NCBI RefSeq assembly: GCF_001280015.1
Contig: NZ_LGDV01000085.1
Span: 186,001-250,000 of the forward strand
Source: Streptomyces sp. MMG1121
GTDB lineage: Bacteria > Actinomycetota > Actinomycetes > Streptomycetales > Streptomycetaceae
Reading direction: 5' to 3'
DNA length: 64,000 bases
This document shows positions 15,609-22,913 of this stretch, piece after piece. Numbering within the stretch: the stretch's first letter is position 1; each line of letters begins with the position of its first letter. The notes under the pieces are model-generated. The model did not search any database, was not told the DNA's origin, and saw only the letters and a program-made list of their open reading frames with translations. The position numbers were made by a program, and so were the translations under genes.

Positions 15609-17078
15609 ATGAGCGAAGCTCGCGAAACCCAGGAAACCGATGCCTACGACGTGATCGTGCTGGGCGCCGGCCCGGTCGGGCAGAACGTCGCCGAGCGGGC
15701 CCGCGCGGCCGGCCTCTCCGTGGCCGTCGTGGAACGGGAGCTCGTCGGCGGCGAGTGCTCCTACTGGGCCTGCGTTCCCAGCAAGGCGCTGCTGCGGCCG
15801 GTCATCGCGGTAGCCGACGCCCGCCGGGTGGACGGTGCCCGCCAGGCCGTCACCGGCCCGATCGAGACCGAGGGAGTCTTCTCCCGCCGCAACCGTTATG
15901 TCACCGACTGGGACGACTCGGGGCAGGCCCGCGGGGTGAAGTCCATCGGCGCCGACCTGTTCCGCGGCCACGGCCGCCTCGACGGGCCCCGCCGGGTCAC
16001 CGTCACCGGGGACGACGGCGCACGGCGGACCCTGGCGGCCCGGCACGCGGTGGCCGTCGCGACGGGCAGCACACCGGTACTGCCCGACATCCCGGGCATC
16101 GAGGAGGCCCGGCCGTGGACGAACCGGCACGGCACCGACTCCAGCACCGTGCCCGCCCGGCTCGCCGTCGTCGGTGGCGGCGGAGTCGGCGTCGAGATGG
16201 CCACCCTGTGGCAGGGCCTCGGCTCCCGGGTCACGCTGCTCGCCCGGCGCCGTCTGCTGCCCAGGATGGAACCCTTCGCCGGAGAGCTGGTCGCCCAGGG
16301 GCTGCGGGACGCGGGCGCGGACGTCCGGATCGGTGTGCGGGTGACGGCCCTGCGCCGCCCCGACGCCACCGGCCCCGTCACGCTCACCCTCGACGACGGC
16401 AGCGAGCTGGAGGCCGACGAGGTGCTGTTCGCCACCGGCCGCGCCCCCGCCACCGGGGACATCGGACTGGACACGGTCGGGCTCACGCCCGGCTCCTGGC
16501 TGGACGTGGACACCACCTGCCTGGTGTCGGGCGTCGACGGCGAGTGGCTGTACGCCCTCGGCGACGTCAACCACCGCGCCCTGCTCACCCATCAGGGCAA
16601 GTACCAGGGCCGCACCGCCGGAGACGCGATCGGCGCGCGCGCCGCCGGACGCCCACTGGACGACGGCCCGTGGGGCGACCACGCGACCACCGCCGACCAG
16701 CACGCCGTACCCCAGGTCTTCTTCACCGACCCCGAGGCGGGCGCGGTGGGCCTGACCGCCGAACAGGCGACCGCCGCGGGTCACCGGATCAGGACCGTCG
16801 ACCTCGACTTCAACGCGGCCCAGGGCGCCAACCTCTACGCCGACGGCTACCAGGGCCATGCCCGGCTGGTGGTCGACGCGGACCGGGAGGTGCTGCTCGG
16901 CGTGACCTTCGTCGGCCCCGGCGTCGGCGAACTCCTGCACTCCGCGACGATCGCCGTCGCGGGCGAGGTCCCGCTCAAGCGGCTCCGGCACGCGATCGCC
17001 CCGTTCCCCACCGTCAGCGAGATCTGGCTGTTCCTGCTGGCCGCGTACCGGCGGGAGCAAGCGGCGCGGCGGTCCTGA
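15609..17078 (+). CDS. pyridine nucleotide-disulfide oxidoreductase (mercuric reductase/lipoamide dehydrogenase-like)
   Basis: 489 residues, ATG 15609 after GAGGACACC. FAD motif VLGAGPVGQNVAERA; redox disulfide in GGECSYWACVPSK with Cys about 50 and 55 (CX4C); NAD(P) motif VVGGGGVGVEMA; ATGRAPATGDIG before the second FAD contact; FTDPEAGAVGLT and a C-terminal dimer domain. The catalytic His of lipoamide dehydrogenase ('HAHPT..E') is replaced: the segment reads IAPFPTVSE. So it is probably not a true E3 subunit, and no E1/E2 genes are near. It may reduce quinones, metals or another disulfide. Confidence 0.88.
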   Translation: MSEARETQETDAYDVIVLGAGPVGQNVAERARAAGLSVAVVERELVGGECSYWACVPSKALLRPVIAVADARRVDGARQAVTGPIETEGVFSRRNRYVTDWDDSGQARGVKSIGADLFRGHGRLDGPRRVTVTGDDGARRTLAARHAVAVATGSTPVLPDIPGIEEARPWTNRHGTDSSTVPARLAVVGGGGVGVEMATLWQGLGSRVTLLARRRLLPRMEPFAGELVAQGLRDAGADVRIGVRVTALRRPDATGPVTLTLDDGSELEADEVLFATGRAPATGDIGLDTVGLTPGSWLDVDTTCLVSGVDGEWLYALGDVNHRALLTHQGKYQGRTAGDAIGARAAGRPLDDGPWGDHATTADQHAVPQVFFTDPEAGAVGLTAEQATAAGHRIRTVDLDFNAAQGANLYADGYQGHARLVVDADREVLLGVTFVGPGVGELLHSATIAVAGEVPLKRLRHAIAPFPTVSEIWLFLLAAYRREQAARRS

Positions 17079-17229
17079 CGCCTCGCGGGCCTCGTCAGCA
17101 AGCTCGACGAGTCCGGCCGTCGCTGCCGTGAGCTGCGGCTGGGCCGGCATCCACCGCATGGTCGCGTACGGCGTCCGGCGTGCCTCGTGACCCGGGTCGA
17201 TCGCCGAGGGAGGCCGGCGTTTCGCGCCG

Positions 17230-17826
17230 CTACGCCTCCGCTCCGTCGGCCGCGAAGGCGGTGAGCAGTGCCTGGACGGTGGCTTGGACCTGGTGGGCGA
17301 CCGCCTCGGGGGTGGAGGTGTCGAGTTTGCCGTCGAGGTGCAGGAAGGCCAGACCGTGGACCAGGGCCCACACTCCGGTCGACAGGGCGTGCGGGTCGGC
17401 GCCGGGAAAGGCGTGCCGGACCAGGGTGATGACGTACTCGGAGATGGCGGCGGTCGCCTCGGCCCGGTCACCGTCCTCCGGGTCGCAGGGCTCGGCGAAC
17501 ATCACCCGGAACAGGGCCGGGTGGTCGAGGGCGAACCGGACGTAGGCGACGGCCACGGCGGCCAGGTCGTCGGGTGTCGGGGGCGAGGGGTGTGCCGCGG
17601 CCAGTTCCGCGGCGAGTTCGCGATAGCCCTCGGCGGCGACGGAGGAGACCAGCGCGTCCCGGTCCGCGTAGTGGCGATAGGGAGCGGTCGCGGAGACACC
17701 GGCTCGCCGCGCCACGGCCCGCAGCGACAGCCCGGAGCTGCCGTTCTCCTCGAGCAGCTCCCGTGCCGCTCGCAGGCATGCGGCGCGCAGGTCGCCGTGG
17801 TGGTACGAGGCATTCGACTTCGGCAT
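17230..17826 (-). CDS. TetR-family regulator (WHG-type C-terminal domain)
   Basis: 198 residues. Helix-turn-helix at about 30-55: GLSLRAVARRAGVSATAPYR followed by HYADRDALV. The N-terminus SNASYHHGDLR is the signature of the TetR subgroup with a WHG domain, and WALVHGLAFLHLDG near 150 is the WHG motif itself. Divergent from an old yellow enzyme gene with a shared operator between them, so it most likely represses that gene and itself. Confidence 0.93.
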   Translation of the reverse strand: MPKSNASYHHGDLRAACLRAARELLEENGSSGLSLRAVARRAGVSATAPYRHYADRDALVSSVAAEGYRELAAELAAAHPSPPTPDDLAAVAVAYVRFALDHPALFRVMFAEPCDPEDGDRAEATAAISEYVITLVRHAFPGADPHALSTGVWALVHGLAFLHLDGKLDTSTPEAVAHQVQATVQALLTAFAADGAEA

Positions 17827-17842
17827 GGCCGCCCCAGGAAAG

Positions 17843-17876
17843 TTGACGCTGCTTACATTGCCGCCCTAATGTGAGC
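17843..17876 (+). promoter_or_regulatory. promoter and TetR operator of the old yellow enzyme gene
   Basis: TTGACG (17843-17848), 18-bp spacer, TAATGT (17867-17872). Superimposed is an inverted repeat GCTTACATT-N8-AATGTGAGC (8 of 9 positions paired, 17851-17876), covering spacer and -10. Binding of the divergent TetR here would block the promoter. Confidence 0.7.
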
Positions 17877-17914
17877 GGTGCACACATCATATCCGGCCAT
17901 GAGGAGGTCCCGCG

Positions 17915-19183
17915 ATGTCGCACGCCTTGTTCTCCCCCCTGCACCTGCGATCCGGGGCGGTGTTGAGCAACCGGATCGCGAAAGCGGCCATGGAGGAAGG
18001 GCTGGCCGGTACCGGTCAGCTGCCGGACGAGCGGCTGCACTCGCTCTACCGGCGCTGGGGCGCCGGCGGCGCGGGGCTGCTGATCACCGGCAACGTGATG
18101 GTGCACACCGAGGCGCTGACCGGCCCCGGCGGCGTGGTGCTCGACGAGTCCTCCCCGCTGAGGCCCTTCGCCGAGTGGGCCAGGGCCGGCCAGGCCGGCG
18201 GGGCGGCGATGTGGATGCAGATCAACCATCCCGGCCGCCAGGTGGAGGCCTCGATGCCCGGCGTCGTATGGGGGCCCTCGGCCGTCGGGGTCGAGGTGGG
18301 CAGGCACAGCCGCCGGTTCGGGCGGCCCACCGCCATGACGCCGGAGCAGATCGAGGCCACCGTGGCACGGTTCCGGACGACGGCCGTGCGAGCCGAACAG
18401 GCGGGATTCGACGGCGTGGAGATCCACGCCGCCCACGGCTACCTGCTGTCGCAGTTCCTGTCCCCGCTGGTCAACCGGCGCACCGACGCCTGGGGCGGGT
18501 CGCTGGAGAAGCGGGCCCGGATGCTCTTGGACGTCGTACGGGCGGTCCGGACCGCCGTGTCCCCGTCGTTCGCGGTCGCCGTGAAGCTCAACTCCGCCGA
18601 TTTCCAGCGCGGCGGGTTCGACGTCGATGACGCCCGGCGGGTGATCGCGATGCTGGAGCCACTCGGCGTCGACCTGGTGGAGCTGTCGGGCGGAAGCTAC
18701 GAGAGTCCGGCGATGTCGGGCCGCGCCGCGGACGCGCGCACCCGGGCCCGCGAGGCCTACTTCCTGGACATGGCGGCGGACTTGGTCACCACCAGCCCGG
18801 TCCCGCTGATGCTGACGGGCGGGATCGCGCGACGGGACACCGCCGAGAGGGTCCTCGCCGGTGGCGTCGCACTGATCGGCGTGGGCACGGCCCTCGCGGT
18901 GACTCCGGATCTCCCCGGCCGCTGGCGCCAAGGCCGGGAAGCGGACGGGCAGTTGCGGCCGGTGAACTGGTCGGACAAGATCCTCGCATCGGCGGCCGGC
19001 ATGGCACTGGTCCGGCACCAGCTGCGCCGGATGGCCCGCGGCCAGGAACCCGCCGTCGGCACCCGGCCCGCCTGCGCCCTCGTGTCCGACCAACTGGTCC
19101 AGCGGCGGGCCCTGCGCCGCTACCGTTCATGGCTGCCCACGTCCGCACCGCGTCGCAGTGGGGCGGCGAGCCGCGCCGCGTGA
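17915..19183 (+). CDS. NADH:flavin oxidoreductase, old yellow enzyme family
   Basis: 422 residues, ATG 17915 with GGAGG upstream. TIM-barrel FMN enzyme: IAKAAMEEGLA near the N-terminus, WMQINHPGRQ, the substrate-binding HAAH in GVEIHAAHGYLLSQF (about residue 175), NRRTDAWGGSLEKRAR, and a phosphate-binding GGIARRDTAE / VGTALA region. The HxxH form (His/His rather than His/Asn) is typical of the 2,4-dienoyl-CoA reductase-like branch, but the 4Fe-4S/FAD half of that enzyme is absent. Likely reduces an electrophilic alkene; induction through the TetR partner fits detoxification. Confidence 0.92.
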   Translation: MSHALFSPLHLRSGAVLSNRIAKAAMEEGLAGTGQLPDERLHSLYRRWGAGGAGLLITGNVMVHTEALTGPGGVVLDESSPLRPFAEWARAGQAGGAAMWMQINHPGRQVEASMPGVVWGPSAVGVEVGRHSRRFGRPTAMTPEQIEATVARFRTTAVRAEQAGFDGVEIHAAHGYLLSQFLSPLVNRRTDAWGGSLEKRARMLLDVVRAVRTAVSPSFAVAVKLNSADFQRGGFDVDDARRVIAMLEPLGVDLVELSGGSYESPAMSGRAADARTRAREAYFLDMAADLVTTSPVPLMLTGGIARRDTAERVLAGGVALIGVGTALAVTPDLPGRWRQGREADGQLRPVNWSDKILASAAGMALVRHQLRRMARGQEPAVGTRPACALVSDQLVQRRALRRYRSWLPTSAPRRSGAASRAA

Positions 19184-19299
19184 TCACGTACCGGACGCCA
19201 CCGTGCTTCGTCTCAAGCAGCCGAAGCCGGGCCCGAGTTCGGAGCAGACTCTTACCTGAAAAAATCCGCAAAGCTTCGGTCAATCCCTAGGATTCTGGC

Positions 19300-19812
19300 A
19301 TGGGCATTCTGACACCACGGTTTCCAGAGACACTCGTGTGCATAGTGACCTTCGCCGTGATCTTCGTTTCCATGGCCAAGATCCTTCTGCCGCGCATCGA
19401 CAAGGCCCTCGCCGAACGACACGAGGCCATCGAGGGCCAGAGGGACCAGGCCGAGCGGATGACGCGCGAAGCCCATGAAGTCCTGGCCCAATACCGCGAG
19501 GAGCTGGCCGAAGCCCGGCACGAGGCGGCTCGCGTACGCCAGGAGGCCTTCGAGCAGGGCACGCTGCTGATCGCCGGTCTCCGCGCCGAGGCCCAGCGGG
19601 AACGCGAGACGATGATCGCGCAGTCCCAGGCACGGCTCGCGGCCGACCGGGTTGTCGCGGCGGCGGAACTCCGGGAAAGCGTCGTCGTGTTGGCCACCGA
19701 ACTGGGTGGACGGATGCTGGGTGAGCCGATCGACGGTGTCGCCCGTGACAGCGACGTCGTTCACCGCTTCTTCGCGGACCTCGACACCCACAGCTCGGCA
19801 GGTTCGCAGTAG
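19300..19812 (+). CDS. orphan ATP synthase F0 subunit b-like protein
   Basis: 170 residues. One N-terminal transmembrane helix (about 10-28, VCIVTFAVIFVSMAKILLP), then a long charged coiled coil (about 32-150) with DKALAERHEAIEGQRDQAER and EVLAQYREELAEARHEAARV, the diagnostic b-subunit stator pattern. Length is close to actinobacterial AtpF. No other atp genes are present here: the neighbours are an oxidoreductase and a methyltransferase. ATG lies 6 nt after a TAGGAT box, so the mRNA may be leaderless. A paralogue of AtpF or a repurposed membrane-anchored coiled coil. Confidence 0.8.
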   Translation: MGILTPRFPETLVCIVTFAVIFVSMAKILLPRIDKALAERHEAIEGQRDQAERMTREAHEVLAQYREELAEARHEAARVRQEAFEQGTLLIAGLRAEAQRERETMIAQSQARLAADRVVAAAELRESVVVLATELGGRMLGEPIDGVARDSDVVHRFFADLDTHSSAGSQ

Positions 19813-19964
19813 CCCTGGTGCGGGAGCGCCCCGCCCCCGCGTTCGTGTGACCACCGACCCGGCCACCTGATTCTTCGTAGCTTCCGCCAGTACGGGCCCG
19901 CTCCCGGGGGTGGAGAGACTGCCAGGTGTCCAGGGCGCGGACACCACGACGGGAGGAGTGCGCG

Positions 19965-20711
19965 GTGAGCACACAGGAGACGTACGACGAGATCGGTGAG
20001 GCGTTCGAGGGCTTCAAGGCCCTGCCGCTGGCCCAGTACGTGGAAGCGCCCAGCTTCCTTGGCATGGTCGGGGACGTCACCGGCAAGAACGTCATCGACC
20101 TGGCCTGCGGTACCGGCTTCTACAGCCGTGAGCTGAAGCGGCGCGGAGCGACGGACGTGCTCGGCGTCGACATCTCCGGCGAGATGGTCCGCGCCGCGGA
20201 AGGTATCGAGCGGGCGGACCCGCTGGGCGTGCGCTACGAGGTCGGCGATGTGGCCGATCTGTCGCCGGCGCAGGAGCGATTCGACGTGGCGACCGCGGTG
20301 ATGCTGCTCAACTACGCGGAGACCGTCACCGAATTCGAGCGGCTGTGTCGCAGGGTGCACGAGAACCTGAAGAGCGGCGGCCGGTTCTTCATGCTCCACC
20401 AGACGCCGGAGTACGACTTCTCCGGGCCGTCGCCGCGCCCGTACGGGTTCCTCACCGAGCTGACGGGCGAAGAGTGCGGCATCGGGCCCCGGGTGAAGAT
20501 CACCGCGTTGCTGGAGGGGGCGCCGATCTCGTTCACGGCCGGTCTGGCACGCCGCGAGGTCTTCGAGACGTGCCTGGCCAAGGTCGGGTTCAGTGAGATC
20601 ACGTGGGTGCCGACCGAGGTGTCGCCCGCCGGGATCGCCGCGTACGGTGACGAGTTCTGGGCGGACTACCGGGCCAACCCGGCGTTCGAGATGCTGCACT
20701 GCCGCGCCTGA
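19965..20711 (+). CDS. SAM-dependent class I methyltransferase
   Basis: 248 residues from GTG 19965 with GGGAGGAG 7 nt upstream. Motif I VIDLACGTGFYSREL (about residues 42-56), acidic GVDISGEMVRAAE, DVAD before LSPAQERFDVATAVMLLNYAE, and LKSGGRFFMLHQTPE. The methyltransferase fold is complete; C-terminal residues include VGFSEITWVPTEVSP. Resembles stand-alone actinomycete methyltransferases of toxoflavin synthase type. Substrate not evident; no clear operon partner. Confidence 0.88.
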   Translation: MSTQETYDEIGEAFEGFKALPLAQYVEAPSFLGMVGDVTGKNVIDLACGTGFYSRELKRRGATDVLGVDISGEMVRAAEGIERADPLGVRYEVGDVADLSPAQERFDVATAVMLLNYAETVTEFERLCRRVHENLKSGGRFFMLHQTPEYDFSGPSPRPYGFLTELTGEECGIGPRVKITALLEGAPISFTAGLARREVFETCLAKVGFSEITWVPTEVSPAGIAAYGDEFWADYRANPAFEMLHCRA

Positions 20712-21005
20712 CGACCGGCCCGGTGCGGGAACATCGGGCCGCGGTGGCGGGCGACGCCGACACGTTCCCTTTCCATGACGGGGATGAACTGCGCGGCGTC
20801 GCCCGACCGGCCCGCTCCCCGCCCCGGAGATCTCGCAGGTGTGGCCGGCGGAGACCGGGCGGGCCGGCCGGCATCCCCAACCCCTGCCCGCCGACGCCGG
20901 CCTGACTCGTGTTCCGCCGCGACGGACGGGTCCGCAGGCTCCGGGTGGTCTGCCCCGGGGCCCCGCCAAAGGCACCAGGCATCGGAACTCCGGATGGTTC
21001 AAATT

Positions 21006-21017
21006 TGGTCTAGTCCT
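21006..21017 (+). promoter_or_regulatory. DasR-responsive element (dre)-like site
   Basis: TGGTCTAGTCCT matches 10 of 12 positions of the dre core TGGTCTAGACCA bound by the GlcNAc regulator DasR in Streptomyces, and sits 107 bp before the chitinase ATG, directly upstream of a TTGACG -35-like hexamer at 21019. Confidence 0.7.
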
Positions 21018-21043
21018 CTTGACGCACCGCCCCACGCGCTGTT

Positions 21044-21057
21044 TGGTATGTACCAAC
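21044..21057. promoter_or_regulatory. second palindrome in the chitinase promoter
   Basis: TTGGTATGTACCAA: 6-bp arms around a TG centre, with the TGGT...ACCA frame of GntR-family (DasR-like) sites. It lies 38 bp downstream of the dre-like element, where a -10 region would be expected. Confidence 0.45.
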
Positions 21058-21123
21058 GTCGGCCCGGTACGACGCCACCCCATCACCCAACGCCCGAGGG
21101 GCATCCCCGAAAGGGGCAATGTC

Positions 21124-22833
21124 ATGCACCTGGCAAGACCTCTACAACTCGCGGCTTCCGCCTGCGCGTTCGCGCTCGCCGCCACCGGCGTGGCCGTCGC
21201 GGCGGCTCCCACCGCCGGTGCCGCGGCGGGCAGCGTCTACTCCGTAGCCCCCTATGTCGATATGTCGAACGGTCAGGAAGGCCTGCTCGACACCGCCGTC
21301 ACCGGACACCACCTCAAGGCCTACACCGCGGCCTTCGTGCTCGGTGAAGGCTGCAACCAGATCTGGGGCGACACCCTCCCCGTCGGCAACGACTCCTTCA
21401 CCGACCCCGAGATCGCCAAGGCCAAGTCCGAGGGCGCCTCCGTCATCATCTCCTCCGGCGGCGCGAGCGGCGAACCGCTCGCCTGGACGTGCTCCACGCA
21501 GAGCAGCATCGACGCCGGTTACCAGGCCATCATCAACGACTACGGCGTCACCCAGCTCGACTTCGACGTCGAGGGCGCCGCCGTCGCGGACACCGCTGCG
21601 GCGGCCCGGCAGATGCAGGCGATGAAGGACCTCAAGGCCGCCAACCCCGGCCTGCAGTTCTCCATGACCCTGCCGGTGCTGACGAGCGGGCTCACGGGCG
21701 ACGGCGTCAACATCCTCAAGGCCGCCAAGAACGCCGGCATCAAGATCGACGTGGTCAACATCATGGCCATGGACTACTACGCGGGCACCGGCACCGAGAT
21801 GGGCCAGGGAGCCGTCGACGCCGCCAAGGCCACGCTGGCGCAGATGCAGTCCGTCGACTCCGGTTACACCTACGCCAATCTCGGGATCACCCCGATGATC
21901 GGCAAGAACGACGACGGCTCCACGTTCACCCTGGCGGACGCCCAGACCGTGGAGAACTTCGCCGCGCAGAACGGTGTCGGACGCCTCGCGTTCTGGGCGG
22001 TCACCCGGGACCAGCCGTGCGGCGGAAGCGCCAACTCCCTGCCCACATGCAGCGAGATCAGCCAGAACAGCCTCGCCTTCACGGACGCCTTCGTGCCGTA
22101 CGAGGGCGGCGGGGGCGGAGGCACGAGCAGCGACTTCTCGCTCTCCCTGTCCCCGGGTTCCGCCTCGGTCGCCCAGGGCGGCTCCGCCACCGCGACCGTC
22201 GACACCGCCGTCACCTCCGGCAGCGCCGAATCAGTCACCCTGTCCGCCTCCGGCGCGCCCTCCGGTGTCAGCGTCTCCTTCAGCCCCGGCTCCGTCTCCT
22301 CGGGCGGCACCTCGACGCTCACGGCGACGGTCGGCTCGTCCGTCGCCGCGGGCAGCTACCCCATCACCGTCACCGGCAGTGCCGCCGGCGGCAGCCACAG
22401 CGCGACCTACACGCTGACCGTCACGTCGGGCGGCGGCGGGGGCGGAGGCGGCGGTTCGCTGACCAACGCGGGCTTCGAGACCGGCAGCCTCGGCCCCTGG
22501 ACCTGCACGGACGGCAGCGCGGTCGTCTCCAGCCCGGTCCACTCCGGCAGCCACAGCCTTCAGATCACCCCCAGCGCCGCCGGCACGGGCGAGTGCGACC
22601 AGACCGTCACCCTGTCCCCCAACCACAGCTACACACTGACCAGTTGGGTCCAGGGCCCCTACGCCTACCTCGGCGTCAGCGGCGGCGCCACCGCCAGCAC
22701 CTGGTCCAACAGCTCGACCTGGAACCAGCAGTCGGTCGGCTTCACGACCGGCAGCAGTGGAACCGTCACCGTCTACGTCCACGGCTGGTACGGCCAGTCC
22801 GACGTCTACGCCGACGACCTCACCCTGAGTTGA
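21124..22833 (+). CDS. secreted GH18 chitinase with Ig-like and carbohydrate-binding domains
   Basis: 569 residues from ATG 21124. Signal peptide MHLARPLQLAASACAFALAA to about residue 36 (AGAAAG). Catalytic domain about 38-330: YGVTQLDFDVEGAA contains the GH18 D-x-D-x-E acid (Glu), followed by VVNIMAMDYYAG with the product-site Asp/Tyr. A Gly-rich linker leads to an Ig/PKD-like domain (about 340-435), a second poly-Gly linker, then a C-terminal beta-sandwich (about 445-569, GFETGSLGPWTCTDGSAVVS) of the CBM4/9-like type. Endo-hydrolysis of chitin outside the cell is expected, induced through the DasR-like site. Confidence 0.93.
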   Translation: MHLARPLQLAASACAFALAATGVAVAAAPTAGAAAGSVYSVAPYVDMSNGQEGLLDTAVTGHHLKAYTAAFVLGEGCNQIWGDTLPVGNDSFTDPEIAKAKSEGASVIISSGGASGEPLAWTCSTQSSIDAGYQAIINDYGVTQLDFDVEGAAVADTAAAARQMQAMKDLKAANPGLQFSMTLPVLTSGLTGDGVNILKAAKNAGIKIDVVNIMAMDYYAGTGTEMGQGAVDAAKATLAQMQSVDSGYTYANLGITPMIGKNDDGSTFTLADAQTVENFAAQNGVGRLAFWAVTRDQPCGGSANSLPTCSEISQNSLAFTDAFVPYEGGGGGGTSSDFSLSLSPGSASVAQGGSATATVDTAVTSGSAESVTLSASGAPSGVSVSFSPGSVSSGGTSTLTATVGSSVAAGSYPITVTGSAAGGSHSATYTLTVTSGGGGGGGGGSLTNAGFETGSLGPWTCTDGSAVVSSPVHSGSHSLQITPSAAGTGECDQTVTLSPNHSYTLTSWVQGPYAYLGVSGGATASTWSNSSTWNQQSVGFTTGSSGTVTVYVHGWYGQSDVYADDLTLS

Positions 22834-22858
22834 GCCCCGTACGGGCCCCGTAACACAG

Positions 22859-22898
22859 CAGGGCCCCCGGCCGGCGCTGATGCCGGCCGGGGGCCCTG
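22859..22898. terminator. bidirectional terminator
   Basis: Perfect 17-bp inverted repeat (CAGGGCCCCCGGCCGGC and its complement) with a 6-nt loop, between the convergent chitinase and phosphoesterase genes. Confidence 0.9.
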
Positions 22899-22913
22899 TG
22901 CCGGATCGGGCCG

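Larger units (their letters stand above)
20712..21123. other. 412-bp non-coding region upstream of the chitinase
   Basis: No gene seen. The left half is unremarkable GC-rich sequence. The right third is less GC-rich and holds the DasR-like site, a TTGACG hexamer (21019-21024) and a second palindrome, so it is read as the chitinase control region. Confidence 0.6.

Noticed and set aside
15579..17471. 630-residue minus-strand frame spanning a flavoprotein gene and the TetR end
   Set aside because: Mostly antisense to the disulfide reductase gene. A short stretch over 17079-17229 looked gene-like (GHEARRTPYATMRWMPAQPQ) but matched nothing I recognise.
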